A stretch of DNA of 64,000 nt from Motacilla alba alba. Lineage: Eukaryota > Chordata > Aves > Passeriformes > Motacillidae. The stretch lies in the NCBI RefSeq assembly GCF_015832195.1, contig NC_052018.1, positions 35,655,052 through 35,719,051 on the forward strand, given 5' to 3'. Below the pieces are notes generated by a model. It worked only from the letters and a program-made list of their open reading frames with translations. It made no database searches and was not told the origin of the DNA. The position numbers were made by a program, and so were the translations under genes. Shown here in pieces: positions 11,631-25,935 of this stretch; position 1 is the first letter of the stretch, and each line of letters begins with the position of its first letter.

Positions 11631-13862
11631 AAAAGCTCAGCTTTTGGACTAATTGATTGAGAAAAAATGAAAAATTGTTTGCATTATGCCAGTCCCATAA
11701 GCTAAAACAAGCTAGCAGTCAGTTTTTCTTGTTTTGTTTGGGTTTTGTTTTTCATATTTAAACTGACAGACAAAAGCAAGGCCTCCATGTTTTCCTCATC
11801 TTTTTTGATTTGAGATATAAATATATTCCATTGTGATTTTGTTGCTTGAAAGTAAATATGCTGCAAATTGTTCAGTTCCTAAGTGATAAAATATTTGATT
11901 TACTGTTTAATATGCTTGTACAACAGAGATAAACTAGGAAAGCTGCCTTGAAAAGAAGTAATTAGGAAAATCATATAAAATTTAGGCTGAAACCTTATTT
12001 TCATCTGCCTGGGAACACAGAATAAACTGTGGATCTGTCACTTTTACCTCTTCATAAGGGTGAAGCTGGATAGAGTTTCTCCTGGCACCCAAATCATCAG
12101 GTTAAGATGTATTCACAGTTGGTTGTCTTTCCATGGTGCTCCAATGCAACGAGACCTTGGGTGAGGAGCAGAACCTGGCTCAAGTATTGCAATCTGCCTG
12201 ATCTGAGCTGATTTGTCTTTTCATGTCTGGCTTACACGTATAGCAGCCAACTATTCAGCATGTGTTTGCATAAGTTCATGTTTTCAATCCATCTGTGTAG
12301 CAAAAGTAGGCCCCAATCCACTTAGCATCCTCCACATTGCTCATGAAGAGGTGAGAAAATAGTGGAGATATTTTGGTGCCTAACGGTGTGCCCAAGATAT
12401 GGTCCATGCATCAGATATGAAAATGAATTTATCAAAGATGTGGAAAACTTATTTCAATTGTCTCAGCAATCTGACTCATCTGCAAGTCTTAGCATATGTT
12501 GTGTTACTGTAATGGATTTACAAGGCATGGTGACTTCCCAGGCCTGTCTTGACTCATATTTTGCCATGAGTATGGCTGCTAGAGTAGATTGGTTTACCTT
12601 GTACAGCTGTGAAGTATATTTTAAGATTATTTGCTTGTAGCCCACAGGAGCATGTGGTGATCTGTTGTTGGATTTGATCTGTGGTGAGCTAATTGAAGTG
12701 AAAGTGGCGTCTTCTCACAGATTCCTAAATCAGATTTAGAGATGTGTGGCAGCCACGGGGCTGCATGTGCTAACTCCTTCCAGAACAATGTGTTTCTCAA
12801 ATAACCTTAGGCAGTTGATACTGCTGGTGTTCTTTTTCTTTATGCCATAGCACTTCCCCATCATCCCTGCTGAAAATTGAAAAAAGCCCTAAATCTTCAA
12901 AAATCATTGTGCGTTTAAGCAACTCAGATGAATCTTGGGTCTAAGTCTTCACAATGCATGATATTGAAACTAAGGCTTCTTTGTGCTCAAAACACATCAC
13001 AACAAATTCTGAAAAGCAGAAATGGGAGATATCAACAAAAAAAACATTTTCTCATTTTCCTTATACATGGAGAGCTCTGTATATGATTGCATGTTTCTTA
13101 TAGAAGTTTGGGGTTTTTTTCCGTCCCCTAACAAACTTTTCTGAAGGTGAAACTTCCATAAATTTGTAATATAGGAAAAAAAAATATTGTCCCTGGCTTT
13201 GGAATAAAATCCAGGTTGGGAATACTGTCCATAAGAAGAGAAGAAGAAAATGTTCTTTGGAAGTAGAATCACATGAATGGTATTGGTTTTTAAAGAGATT
13301 TATTATCTTGTTAGTACAAGAAGTGGAGTTAAGTCAGACTTGCCATAAGTGCTTTATCTCTCTCTCATCTCACCTGGGGCAGGTGCAAGGTAAAAGATTC
13401 TGGCAAGATGTGAGTTATAAAACTAAAAAGTTGAGTTAAAAGTCAATCAAACCTAGGTGAATTCTGTACAGGGAAGGCAAAAATAGCAAAGTTTAGTTGC
13501 TACTCAGAAATGTCTTCAAGACTTACAGAAATGTAAGCTTAGAAGGAGGAATAAAAGTGAGGGAAGAAAGGCAAAAAGAAGCTCCTTGTGAGACATTTTA
13601 ACAGGAGAAAATCGGATGAGAAAGTCTTTTCTAACCACTGTAGAAAAGTATTTGGAAATATGTAGCAGCAGTGAAGTCAAGAAAGCAAAATGCCTGAAGA
13701 TTTCTGGGCTGATCTAGGAGGATATTCTGATTTTTGTCTATTTTAAGAACTAATGAGTGAAGAGAAATCAAGGTCAAAGTAGAGAATACTATTCACCTAG
13801 AATTAATAGCACTTTCGGTACTGAAAGGGGGTCAGAAAACTGTGAATTCCAAAACCTTTGAG
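11631..13862. other. Non-coding DNA, no gene recognised
   Basis: Unique AT-rich sequence. Open frames on opposite strands overlap at 12362-12645, and neither shows a domain. Nothing else is supportable. Confidence 0.55.
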
Positions 13863-13887
13863 AGCATATAAATAGCATTTATATGCT
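13863..13887. repeat. Perfect AT-rich inverted repeat, 11-bp arms
   Basis: AGCATATAAAT at 13863-13873 pairs perfectly with ATTTATATGCT at 13877-13887 across the 3-base spacer AGC. An octamer (POU) site, ATTTGCAT, lies 64 bp downstream at 13951-13958. The palindrome is seen directly; a regulatory role is inference. Confidence 0.85.
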
Positions 13888-16104
13888 GTTGCAAGTCTTT
13901 GCCTTCATTCTGCAAGTCCAGAGAACTGAGACAAAATATGCTGGCATAAAATTTGCATAATAAAGTGATAAATTGGTTTGTTATTTTGAGGAGGGGAAGG
14001 ACAGCGAAGAAGTGACAGATTTGATTTGTAGCCTCTAGTTAATAACCACCAGAAAATGCCATTTGACATTAAATGGCTAATTATCATATCTACAGCTAAA
14101 TTGGTGTCTCAGACTCTTGCACAGGATTCCTTTAAAAAGAGAGAGATCAACTTAGTGAAAATATCCTTGAATGATAGCTTTACTCCAAAACATAACCTGA
14201 AAATAATAATAATTTGGTCAAATATTGTGAACTAAAATTCAAACTGCTTTATAAAATCATTAGTAAAAGTTGCCCTTCGACAGTTATTTTCATTATTTAA
14301 TCAGCCCTTTAGAGCAATAAATTTACTTGCTCTGCAAGTGGTGGATCTTAAAAAAACTTGGAGAAATGTGCATATCTAAAAGGAAAAGCAAACAGGTGCT
14401 GCCTAGCTGCAATTGTCAAAGGAGTGTTACACAGTATCGGGCTTTTTCATGAATTTGTAATGTTCCTTGGATACCAAACAGCCAGAAACTCTTAATACTG
14501 CTCCTCTTTCTCATATGTCTCATTCCAAGGATACCCAAGGCATCCTCTCCTTCTCCTCTTCCAGGAGAATTCCTGGGAGTAAGACAATCTGCGATAATTA
14601 AATCCCTTCCAAACAGAGAGGAAGAGTGACTTTTTGTTACTCAGCTCCCAGTGCTGGCTGCTGTTAATCTGCATGTAAATGGGGTTTCTTTTCTAGAGAC
14701 TCGATGCATTCTGCAGGCTGGTTTTAACATAAATACAGTTTAATCCTGATGGATGGAGTGAAGCTCAGTTTCCTGGAAGCCATTACCCAGGATATGTTCT
14801 TGATGAAACTCTTCTGCCAACTCAAGACTTTTGACTGGGTCCAAAGAATGACAGTACTCTCTTGCTTTCACTTTAAGAGGAATTTTTTCCCTTTTGCTGA
14901 CATATTAAGACAATAGCAAAACACAATATAAGCAAACACCCTGAGATCTGTTTTTCTCTTCTAGACATGTGGAAAAACATAGAGCACACCCAGAAGCCAT
15001 AACTCCTTTCCCCCCACTTTTCTTTCTTTTGGAGGAGTAGAAAGTAAAGCAAATAAACATCACAAAATACGTACTAACTGTCGATGGTATGCACGTGTAC
15101 TCAAAGACATGCATGCTGCAGAGAATGGCAGGCAACAAAAAGAGAGTCATGGCATTACCAGGTGCTGGTAGAGGCACCTATCTCAAATAGAAGTGATGCT
15201 GTGCTTTGTAAATCAGGAACATTACCACAGCCTGGTCAAACACCAGGTCAAGTGTTCTGGGAGCCTTTATTTGGAAGAGTTATTCAAAAAGAATACAGCC
15301 TATGTACAGGACTTCATATTTGTGTGTAGGACTCCTTTTAGGTACACAACCAATTTCTGAGGTATTTATTTCAGTGTTTCAACAAGAACAAGGAAAGGTA
15401 GCAAAAGCAGCAGAGCAATCTTCACATATTCTTCTGCTAACAAAGTATCTCTCTGCTTTCTATCGTCAAATTACTTTCATCCTAATTACAAGGCCAGAGC
15501 TTCCCAAACACATCTCCAGAGAAATCCCTGAATGATCTCACAAGAAGAAAATACTCAGCACGAAACTTCATCAATTCACATCTTCATAAAATCACATTTC
15601 GGGGAAAGTGATTAAGGGATATTCACAAGTGAGAGGCAAATGTCTGATAATGTTAACACAGGCTTTGCAACCAGCTTCTTAATCTGTGGGAAGACAGCCA
15701 AGATAATCATCTTTACTTTAGCAGCTTTTGAGATTTAAATGTTTCTGACCAAAACAATCTACTGATGGCAAAGGCAGTTTCCTCCAAAGCTGACTTGGAC
15801 AAAATGAATTTTTGTGAATACTTTTTTTCTTATGTAAATACAAATTTTATTTTTTCATCTTTCTTGGAGCAGGCAGAGGTTTCACATGAACAATAGATGC
15901 CTTCGTTATAGGAAGCACACACATCATGCAACGGACTGAATTATAGGATGGTTTATCAACCATTTTGCATCTAAGAAGTTTTTAGATATATTCCTTCATT
16001 CCCATTTACATCTCTATTTTAATGCTATTGGATACTAAAAAGTCTATGCCTTAAGCACTGTTATTTGCAGTGAGAAAATCATCTTTCAGTCTTCCATCCA
16101 GCTC
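13888..16104. other. Non-coding DNA, no gene recognised
   Basis: AT-rich unique sequence with an ATTTGCAT octamer at 13951-13958. Open frames up to about 90 codons (14905-15177, minus) are not recognisable. No repeat element was identified. Confidence 0.55.
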
Positions 16105-16129
16105 AAAAAAAAAAAAAAAAAAAAAAAAA
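16105..16129 (+). repeat. Poly(A) tract, A25
   Basis: Twenty-five uninterrupted A residues follow CCATCCAGCTC. No AATAAA lies just upstream and no recognisable retroposed gene precedes it. It is either a simple homopolymer or the tail of an unrecognised old insertion. Confidence 0.9.
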
Positions 16130-19100
16130 GCCAAATTTATGCTGGCATCTTTGTCCAATAGAGGAAATCATCACATCTTTCTGTCTTCCTCTTAAGAAAT
16201 TCAGTGCTTCCATTTCACTCCTGTTCACTCACAAGCACTGAAGTTGAATGTGTGGAACTGAGTTTTATTTTGGGGAAAGAAAAAATCCAAACAAAATACC
16301 CCAAGAAGCAGTTACCAAATTTCTAACATTACCTAGTAGAGTCTGTGGTTGAACAAGAGACTGCTCCAGGTTTTAAAAATTCTCAGATTCTCAGATTTAT
16401 CTCTGTTCTTGACACCAGGATTTAGAAAGTTCAGGTTAAACCACAGCATTGGTGGGCTGCTGTCACTGCTGTTACCATCGGGCTGGGATAAACTCAGCAG
16501 TGAGACCTCCAGCAGCCTATCATGGATATCTTCAACCAGGGACTCTGAGACCTTTTTAACCCCTGATCAGCCACACAGATCAAATGTGCTTGTGTAGGTG
16601 GGACATAAATATACAGCAGTACTGGCCTTCCCTCTTCCCCCTTCCAAACATATGCCACTTCACACACCTGCGTCCACTGACATGGCATGTTGGATACAGG
16701 ATCCAGACAGGATGTTAGGCAGATTGTCACCCCAAAATCAGCTGCAGAAGGTCCCAAGAGATCTACCTGTAAAATCAAACTGGTCTAAATGATGTGCTTA
16801 AATGTGAAAGCAGAAAATACTGGTGAGAATATGTTAAGGATAAATGACTCTCTAGCACAGCAAATTGTTTTGCCTTCATTTCACTTGTGTTAGAGAGTCT
16901 TCAGTGTTGAAAAGAGATTGAGTAAAACAGTCTGTCTTAACCTTTGGTCCACAAGCATGACACTGCATTAAATTTGCATTGGTTCAAGTTAGAGCGACCC
17001 ACAGGGTAAGGATTTATTTGTATTCATTGAGACCCTTTGGAAGCACTTAGTTCAAAATGCCATGTGGGAAGCCAAACAAATCACATTGACCTCTGGGAAG
17101 AAAAATAAAAGGTAATAGGAGTATATTTGTATTATTAGGTCTGTCTGATTTTGCTCCTTGAGGGGTCATACTTGAGGAGAGAAGGAGAGTGACTTTTCTT
17201 TGTCTCTCTCTACAAAAATGACACAACTTTGAGAAAGAAATCTGTTCTCAATTTTTTTTTCCTGGTCTTGAACTCAATCCAAGCATAAGGAACAAACAGA
17301 AGTACACAGTATATATCGTGTGACTGATTTGAAAATAATTCTGTAATTCTTATGAATTTCCATGGAGTTCTACTGAACAGGCAGACAAGATTAACACTCA
17401 GAGCATCTTTGAAGAATTCTGTGGTCCTGTTTTACTTTACAATGAATTTATAGCCAGTATAAGCCAGTATGCTTACCAAGATAGGAAATACATTTACATA
17501 TAGCTTTATAATAAGTTAATATCATCAAAACATCTGTCCAGGTTACTAAATTAATCCATTGTGAAATTCCACTGAATTCACAGAGTTTTGATGGCATGAC
17601 TGAATTTGGCACTTTATTTTTCTTCAATAATAATAGAGCACCTGTGGAAGATGTAATTTGAAAAGAGAAAGTACTGGTGAAGCCATGAATCTCCAGGTGC
17701 TTTTAGACCCGTAAATGTACATGTCTGACCTGCTTCCCTAAGGTTCTCTGTATAGTCACTGAAGATAGAATAGATACCTCTAGAGTAGGATTTACATATC
17801 ATAAAGCAAGTACTTGGAACGGGTCATGTGAGTTATATCCTGAACAAACCAATTCCTTTCAAGAGACTATGGAAGGAGTCTCAAATGTCTAGTTCACATG
17901 AAGAGGTTTGAGCCTTGTAGACTCTCTAGGTGAGGTGAGGCTGGAAGAATCTGTTGGATGATCCCCACCTGAAAATCCTAGGCCCTAATATTTCAGTCTG
18001 ATGTCTCTATATTATGCTTGGCTAAAGCACACCCTAACTAGGGGCACTGGAGCATCAAGATTTGAAGACCTCGATGGATGGATTTGCTCCCTCCTCCTAA
18101 GTCTCAGACATTTAACATATCACCTGAAATGTGGGGACAATATACCTGGGGTATGTAATTTAGCAGTACATGCAGAGAGATGATATACACCAAAAGAAAA
18201 AAAATAGAAGCTCTAATATTTCTGCTAACTTTTCTGCACACATGCATGTGCAAGTGCACATAAAACGTAAGACTTCTGCATCAAACAAAAGCTCTGTCTG
18301 GCCTGATATCAGGTCTCTAACTGTGTCCTAAATTAATGCCTAGGGAAATAAATAAGACCAGACCAAATATGTATGACATTTCCCTGACATACTGTCCTTG
18401 TTTCCTACTTAACATTCAAGGACTTCCTGAGCCAGACATTTTTCCTACCCTGATTGGACCCAATGATATTTCTAACCTCAAACTCTTTCACTGAGTTCTC
18501 TTCAACTCTAGAACTTTTAGCATCTATGATATCTTGTGCAGAGGTGTTCTGGAGCCAACCTGCATTTGAGGGAAATAGTCAGTTACTGCTTTGCTGTTGT
18601 GGAAGCTGGCATCCACCTCTTTCATTCAATGCATCCTCATTCTTGTGCTGAGAATTGATTTTTGTTTTAATGGTGCTAGGGTTTTCTCTCTCAGACACTT
18701 GAATTTGGTCACACCATGGCAGTAACTTTGGCTTTGATGTCTTTGCAGATAGCCACAAAATCCATCCTGAAAACCTGGTGAAGACTACATACTCCAAAAG
18801 ATTTGGTCACATCATTGAGGTGTTAACTCTGAAATCCTAACTTACCCTTCCTGGAGAAACTCTACCACACTGGGATTTTAGATCAATCTGCTGCTTATTG
18901 CCTTTGCAGCTAGAACAACTATAGGCCCAAATATTCCTTTTGCCCTTTTTTTACTGCCCAAGGAGTCATTTAATAAAGTTTCTATAGGGCTGATTGAATT
19001 TTATAAGCATCTTTTCCATGGTTGCTTGTTTGGTTTCCCCTGCTTTATTGTTGTTCCCATCCTTTTCTGCAAGTAAACTAATGTATTTACTGCCTTCTGG

Positions 19101-20666
19101 CATGAATGTTCAGCAGAGCTGGGAATTCTGGCTGAACAGGAGCAGAAAGCAAATTCTGAATTCCTAATTGCTTTCATCACAAGAACGGGGACTCGTGGAG
19201 ATTTTTGTGAATAGTTCTGGTGTATGTGACCCAGCAAATGACACTGGACCACAGAGGTTAGCATCTTAGTCCTGAAGAGTTAACAGCCTAATCCGAGATA
19301 AAGACTTGACACGTCACAGCAGCAAAGCACATAGGAGTAAGGATGCCAGGGCTAGCTGTGATAAATAGTTTCAGAAAAAGTTTGTAAAGCCACAAGTCAT
19401 TCAAATTTTTGCTTGCTTGTTTTCAGATGTAAATAAATGCAGGCATGTTCCCCTGGCTATGAGCAACTCTCTCTTTTCTTCACTAACACAGTCACCATGG
19501 ATCTCAAAGACAGTCATGAAGAAACAAGGGGCGACTTCAGAGCTTAACATGGAGACAGACTTTCATTTGAAGAAAGCAGAAACAGGAGCAAAGAGATTCT
19601 TGCTCTGATGGCAAAAGGAACAACAAATATGTTATTTGCACACAGCCCCATGTGAGACAGGAGTAGCACAAAAGACAGCAAAATTTTGAACACACAAAAT
19701 AATTAAAAATCAGAAACTTAGCATACTTTCCTCATTCTTGGTGGGGCTTTCATTCTCCACCACACTGAAGCTATGCCTTTTCCCTCCATCATTTGTGATT
19801 GGTGCTATTGATTAAGTGGCTGTGAGGAGCTGAGAGCTCTCCTCAAGTTCTGTGCCAGTCACAGTCTCAGAGGTTGAGAACACTCAGCATATGCACTGCG
19901 GGTGCCCCAGCGCCTAACTCAAATAGCAATTCACAAAATAACAGATCAGCCTGGGAAACAGTGCTGGAGGAAAGTTCAAGCCATCCAGAATTCTGGCACT
20001 TGGAATCTCCCCACATTCAGGATTAACACTTCACTTCAATGCAATTGCAATCAGATCTAAGAGTAGAGCTCCTGACACACGCTCCTACCTGGGACAATGA
20101 CCTCTGCTGTTGGTCAGCACAAATGTATAGGCAGGACTGAGCTACATGGTTTATCCAGTCCATGGGTCTTCATTTGAATCTGTACACTCAAAAGAAATGG
20201 ACAGGAACTTAAGTACGGCTGTAGTAGATCTCACAGGTGACTGAATTTTCTAAGTTGTTCTTGTGGGGCTGACACAGCAGGGTCTTGGTTTTGGCTGGGG
20301 CCCCTGAACATCACCTTAAAAGAAAGTCAGATAGTAATATTTCAAAGTTGTAGGGTTTAGCAGAGAGGGGATGAGGGTTCTCTGTTTGTTTGCAGTTAGT
20401 AGTACAGAAGGGTGTTCTTGCTGTGAGAAATTGAATGAAAATTATTCAGGGTGAGGGTAGGCGTTGATTCAGAGAGGATGCCTGGAAGTTATCTGGAGCA
20501 GAGCTCATCATCACTCATTTATGCATTCTTCTGCCAGGTAAGGTATTGACTTTATTTTAATATTTATGGAGAAGCTAGTCAACACAGAGGTACCTGACAG
20601 GTGAAACATGCCAAACAAATAAGAGGTTACAGCAAATTAACAAGCAATGTCTCACTCTTTTTTTAT

Positions 20667-20668
<2 letters not shown>
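16130..20668. other. Non-coding DNA, no gene recognised
   Basis: Unique sequence of mixed AT content. Minor features are a 10-bp tandem repeat containing AGCCAGTAT at 17452-17470, a 12-bp palindrome CACATGCATGTG at about 18239-18250, and an octamer ATTTGCAT at 16972-16979. Open frames stay under 95 codons with no recognisable product. Confidence 0.55.

Positions 20669-20702
<34 letters not shown>
20669..20702. repeat. Poly(T) tract, T34
   Basis: Thirty-four uninterrupted T residues, preceded by a T-rich leader (TTTTTTTATTC). It could be the poly(A) tail of a minus-strand insertion to its right, but that sequence has no AATAAA in the expected place and is not a transcript I recognise. An open frame with a poly-lysine end on the minus strand is an artefact. 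Confidence 0.9.
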
Positions 20703-20705
<3 letters not shown>

Positions 20706-23700
20706 GCAGAGTGGATTAGACAACAACTGAATAGGAGACTGACACTTTGATAACAGAGCAGAACTCAGGAGAAACAAGTCATCTGAAAACCCGAGAGACC
20801 TGGTGATGCTGAACATCATGTGAGACTTAGTGAAACTGCCACAAGGCAAGTTTTGTTGTCTAATGGGTCTTCTCTGCTTACCATCAATTACTTTTCCACA
20901 AGAATCTCTGCGTGTGCTAGTTTATTTAATCCCATGCTATAAAGAACTACCACTGTCAGGGCTGAGCAGTACCATAGCAGCTTTCACTGTGTGACCTTTC
21001 AGAGTGATGTGGAGGTTGGGAACATGACAAAGATTAAAAAAGCAAACAAACATATTCTCTTACTAAATCCATTATTTATATTTTCTGTCTCCCTTCCTAA
21101 AATTTTCCAGTAGAAAGTTAACTTATAACTAACATTTGTGGGATTTTTCTTTTTCAAATAAATCCTTTCTTTGGGTATATCATTAAAGGATGTGTTGCTG
21201 TCAGGTCTGGTGAAACTGTAATTACAGTGAGTGCAATAAATAAAAGCGTAATGGCTCCACTGCATAAATAATGGCTCATTATCCCAGTTTTATTGGTGTT
21301 CAGTTTGCTGAGCTAATAAGTCCTCCTGCATTTCCAAAGAAACTGTTCAGATCTGAACAATTCTGCTACATTAAGTGAAAGAAACAAGGAGACGTTTTTT
21401 GTATAGAGAGGACATTTGGTCCCACTGATAGTCCCTTGCATGGGCTTGCACTGCTTTTTCCCAGCTGAAGAGGCGTGTCAGCACCCTACCTTGCTATTTG
21501 TCTTTTCCACCATGTGTGGCACCAGCGCAGCAATGCACTGACTTGACAGGGTGTGCCCAGCCTGCGTGGCCCCCAAAATTCCCGCTGCGGTCAGCTTGCG
21601 AGGATAATGCTTTGGGCCTGGGCACATTGTTTGTGCCATGAGTATTGATGGGACATTTGCTCCAGCCTGAGCCTCAGTGCTCTGCATGACTGTCACTCCA
21701 GATCTTGTCCTCCCAGCTCCTCTGGGACCCTTTCATGTTTTCATTTACTGAGTCTTTCCCTTCAATTCTCTTGAACACCTGTTTCAGTACCCTTGAGTGA
21801 GATTATTAAGACATCAATGCTAGCTTGAAATCTGCCAGCCCTCTCATTCCTCTTGCCTGCTGTGGGTAGGGTGTTAGCTCCTGTGTTTGCACCCTTGTCT
21901 GTATTGGCAAATACCAAATCAGTAAGTCCAAATAAAGCTAATATTTGACACAGCAATCTGCATGGCAGAGTCTGAAGGTGAGATTTTCTCAAGCCTCCAG
22001 CTCACTTGCCCTGCTCTCCAGAGCAGGTGTGATTTAGTCCTGTGAGGCAGGCAGAAACCACGTTCTGGATGTTGGCCCCAGTGTCCTCATGGCACGACAT
22101 CAGGCTCTGAAAAGGTTGGAGGTTACTCTGCATTTTTGGCACTTGAAGAATAACAACAAATGATGTAGAAACCTCCAGCTGATTGGAAAGTTTCAGCATT
22201 CAAGCAAGGAAGAATCAGGGAATTCTCATCCGAGATGTGCTTGAATGAGAACTGGTGTTCATATGGGCTGCTTCTGACATCCGAGTTCATGGAGAGTTTG
22301 TTCCCTGCATCAAACCCACCCCTGGGACCGCTCACACCACCAGGGGGACAAAACTGTGTTCCAGATGATTATTCACTACTCTTTCAGGCAATGGTCTGCC
22401 TGATGGGACATGTCAATCAGCTCATTTTAAATGCAAGGCATTGAGTGGTAACAGACACATCTTCAGGCAAGACATGTAACCAAATTACGAAGGCATAACG
22501 AGTTACTGGATGTCGTCCAAGTCACGGTCACAGCCTGTGCCCATGCTCCTTCCCCATGGTGAAGGGAGCACTTCGCATTTGCCGTGAGTCAAAAGTGCCT
22601 GTGGACATTTTCCCTGGCCCAGCCAAGCACAGTGACCCAGTGGCTGCAGTGCTTCCACTGAGGCTGAGCCACCTGCTTGCAGAAGGAGGTTGTAGCCTCT
22701 CCATCAAGGGTTGGAGCTTCCACATTTTAGATGCTGGCCCTCCAAATGCCAGATTTTCTTTAGCAACTGACACTTTCCTAGAACTTGTGACTCCTTTTAC
22801 CAGTCCACTCTTCTCTCCGTGATTCTTGCTGACCTGGGTAGCCAGCTTTTCATTTCAGATAGGGCTTTTCATTGGGCTGTATGCACCCCAATCTTCAACT
22901 CAAGTCACTGCATGGGCATTAATGAGAGATGAATTACCAGCACAGAGTTGCTCATTGCCCCTCCCTGCGGCCGTGTTTCCATTTCCAGCCATCCCACACT
23001 CGTACCATGTACTTCTCCCTGGAGCCTGGCAGGCTGGCTCAGTTTAGCATACTGTCAGTACTCTTGTCCTGAGTGGATGGATGGATGTTGCTCACACAGC
23101 TGGATCCCTGACTCAGGCATTGCCATGGAGAGTGGCACAAAGCCCTTTCTGGCTCCCTTTTGGGTCCTACCTGCTGGCTTGCATCTTGAAGCTGCTGCAT
23201 AAGAATCAACATACTTCACCACACTCCTCCTTTCTTTCCTCCTATGGTGTGCAGATTCTTTATTTTCATCCTACCTGTCCAATCGTGGGTTCACCTTCCA
23301 GAGCTTACTTAAGCTTAATGGTAATTGTTTTCCTTGTAATTGCATTTTGCACTGAGGACATGCCAGTTCTTTCCCAGTACAAAACAACCAGGTTTAATAC
23401 ATTGCATTAATTTGTTTTCCAAGTGGTTAGATTTGTTGTAATTGCCTGAATCCCCCTGAATGACCCTTATTCGGGGCTTTAATGAAGAATTGCTGAAGTG
23501 CTTTTCTGAACTCTGTGTATTTTCTTTCATGTATGCTCCCATAATAAGAGTCCCTTCATCTGCAGGGACAGCACTTGTCATCGGTGTTTTATAGAGAAGC
23601 AGAAATAAGAAATTGCCCTAAACTGTTACTCAGAACATTTATTTTAGATGATATTGTCATGTATCTTAGTAAGTTTTTCACTGAAGTCTGTAAATTATGG

Positions 23701-25383
23701 TACAGAGGAAACATAATCCCTGTCTTTCAATTATAATCTATCTCGGAGCTAGAAAAACCCTTTATAGCAGTCTGGGCCATGCCTGGCAAGTCATGTGCAC
23801 ACTGCAAAGTAATAATATATAAACAAATAATAAATATTAGGCTACAATAACTTCTCCACTCTTGGGAATTACTGTATTCTTGGGCAATTACTGTGTTTCA
23901 CTGGAGTTTTCAGCATGTTGTGAACATTTATGTAATTGTCTGAAAAGGAACTGTAGATCTTGCCTTCAACATATATATCTGATACATGTGTTCCCTAGAT
24001 TGAAGGTTGAGTGCCTTAAATGGGTTTGTTGGTTTTTTTTCCTTAAACAGAAATACATGTAGGGAAAGAATAAGACTTTTGTTGTCATTAAAGCATTTAA
24101 AAATCAGTGCTTATATAACTGCTATTATATAGTTCTATTATCATTTTTGAATAGTGCATTACCCATAATTGGTTTAAACTTTACAGCCATATCTATCTCA
24201 CATCCATTATCAAAGCAGATTCAAAGAGTGCTGGCAATGTGCAAAACCAAACAGAACTAATTGAATGCACACAGTCTCATAAACTGAGTTTTCAAGAAGT
24301 TTACCTAGTGCAAAAGTCAGTTTGACTCTGCCAAACGCTGCTCTATTGAGCCACCGTTCTGGGGTGCAGGTGCCCTGCTGCTGCAGCACAAGGAGCTTGA
24401 TTTGTGGTAGTTTGCATGACTGAGCACTTGCTCCAAACTAAATAAAAAATGGGCAGGGGCTCAGGAATTCTATGTAAAGAGTTAACATTTCTGACTGTGC
24501 AAGGTTTTAATGACTGAGTATAATTCTCCTCAGATGTATTCCAGCTCAGATTGCTGTCTTTTTGAGAGGAATATATAGGGATTGACATAAGCCTAGGACT
24601 AACAATCAATGCAGGCTGGCAGTGACCAAGGGAGACAAAAAAGTCACTATTCTTTTTTCAATAACAAACATTAGATGATACCTATATTACCTTATGAAGA
24701 TGTCATTGAATGCAAATATTAGTCTGGACCTTTGTCAGTGTAGCAGACCCAACAGCCTTGAGCCTTCTTCTCAGGATGTGACTTTAAATGCAATAGATTT
24801 TAGCTAATTTTGTAAAATGTGGTTTTAAACCTTTAGGGGGAATAATTTTCTCTTCCTAAATGAGGATCCTTCCAATGACCTTGCTGCTTCCTTGACTGGC
24901 AGAACAGACACAGGTCCCTGGAGCTTGTGCTCTGCACCACCGGGGCTCCAACATTCTCTGTAGATACAGTAACAGCAATGGCAGGTCCTAAAAGGTCTTT
25001 TTGTGCATGTCACGTGTTATTCTGAGCCAATTAAAAATAACCATTAGCACTGTCACCACTGCAAGCTAGTTGAATCAAACAATGTGTAGTAGAGGTCTGT
25101 TTATGTTCATGAGCTTCAAACACAGCTTTTGTGGGGGTGAAACTTCTTTAAACCACTGACAAAGTGCTGTGGTTCCCTGTGAGGCAGGAAAGCAACAACT
25201 AAGGTTTGGAGGACCCCTGTTGCTGTTCCTTTCCTCCACTGAATCTTGCAGAACTGAGAACTACCCTCACTGAAGTAAGAAAATACACCCACTGTCAGAT
25301 TTCTCTAGCTCATTCCAGACACCAATCATGGCATTAACTTCTAACCATCTCAGAGACATGCAGCACCCCTAGAATGATGATCT
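20703..25383. other. Non-coding DNA, no gene recognised
   Basis: The sequence is AT-rich up to about 21400 and again from about 23300. A moderately GC-richer patch with scattered CpGs lies at about 21430-23200. Open frames up to 109 codons there overlap on both strands and have no recognisable domain. A pyrimidine-rich acceptor-like sequence ends near 24050, but no exon can be supported. Confidence 0.5.
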
Positions 25384-25935
25384 AGAATCATAGAATATCC
25401 TGGACCCAGGAGGATCATTGAATTCAACTCCTGACCCCACACAAGGTAACATAAGCCCTGTATCTGAGAACACTGGGCAAACGCCTGTTGAACACCGATA
25501 GAGTTGACCTTTTCCCTGGGGATCTTGTTCTAGAGCCTGACCACCCTTCTAATGTCCAATGTGAACTTCATCTGGTGCAGCTGTAAGCCATTCCCTCACA
25601 TCCTATGAGACGCCAGAAAGAAGAGATCAGCACACCTCTCTGCACTCCCCTTTAGAGGAAGTTATAGACAGCCCTGAAGTCATCCCTCTATTTACTCCTC
25701 TCTAAGTTAAACAAACCAAATATACTTAGCCATCCATAATAAGTCATGCCCTCTAGTCCTTTCACCATATTCTTCCCCCTCCTAATGTTAAAACATCCTT
25801 CTCACACTGTGGAGCCCCAAACTGTGCACAGGACTTGAGGTGAGGCTTCACCAATGCTGAGAATAGTAGGACAACCACTTCTTTATCCAGTTGGCTATGT
25901 AGAGCTTAATGCACCCCAAGATAGTAAAAAACCAG
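25384..25935 (-). mobile_element. CR1 LINE fragment, decayed
   Basis: A minus-strand CR1 with its 3' end at the left, shown by AGAATCATAGAAT at 25384. The order of blocks then matches the CR1 3' region. Blocks are a 'GGAGGATCATTGAATTCAAC' segment, a GTTGAACACCGATAG segment, and GAAGTTATAGACAGCC. Next come a TCATGCCCTCTAGTCCTTTC segment at about 25744-25763, and CCCCAAACTGTGCACAGGAC followed by TTGAGGTGAGGCTTCACC. The fragment closes with TTAATGCACCCCAAGATAG. Many substitutions and small gaps break every frame, so this copy is older than the one at 7233. The right boundary is the last recognisable CR1 block and may extend some tens of bases further. Confidence 0.9.
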
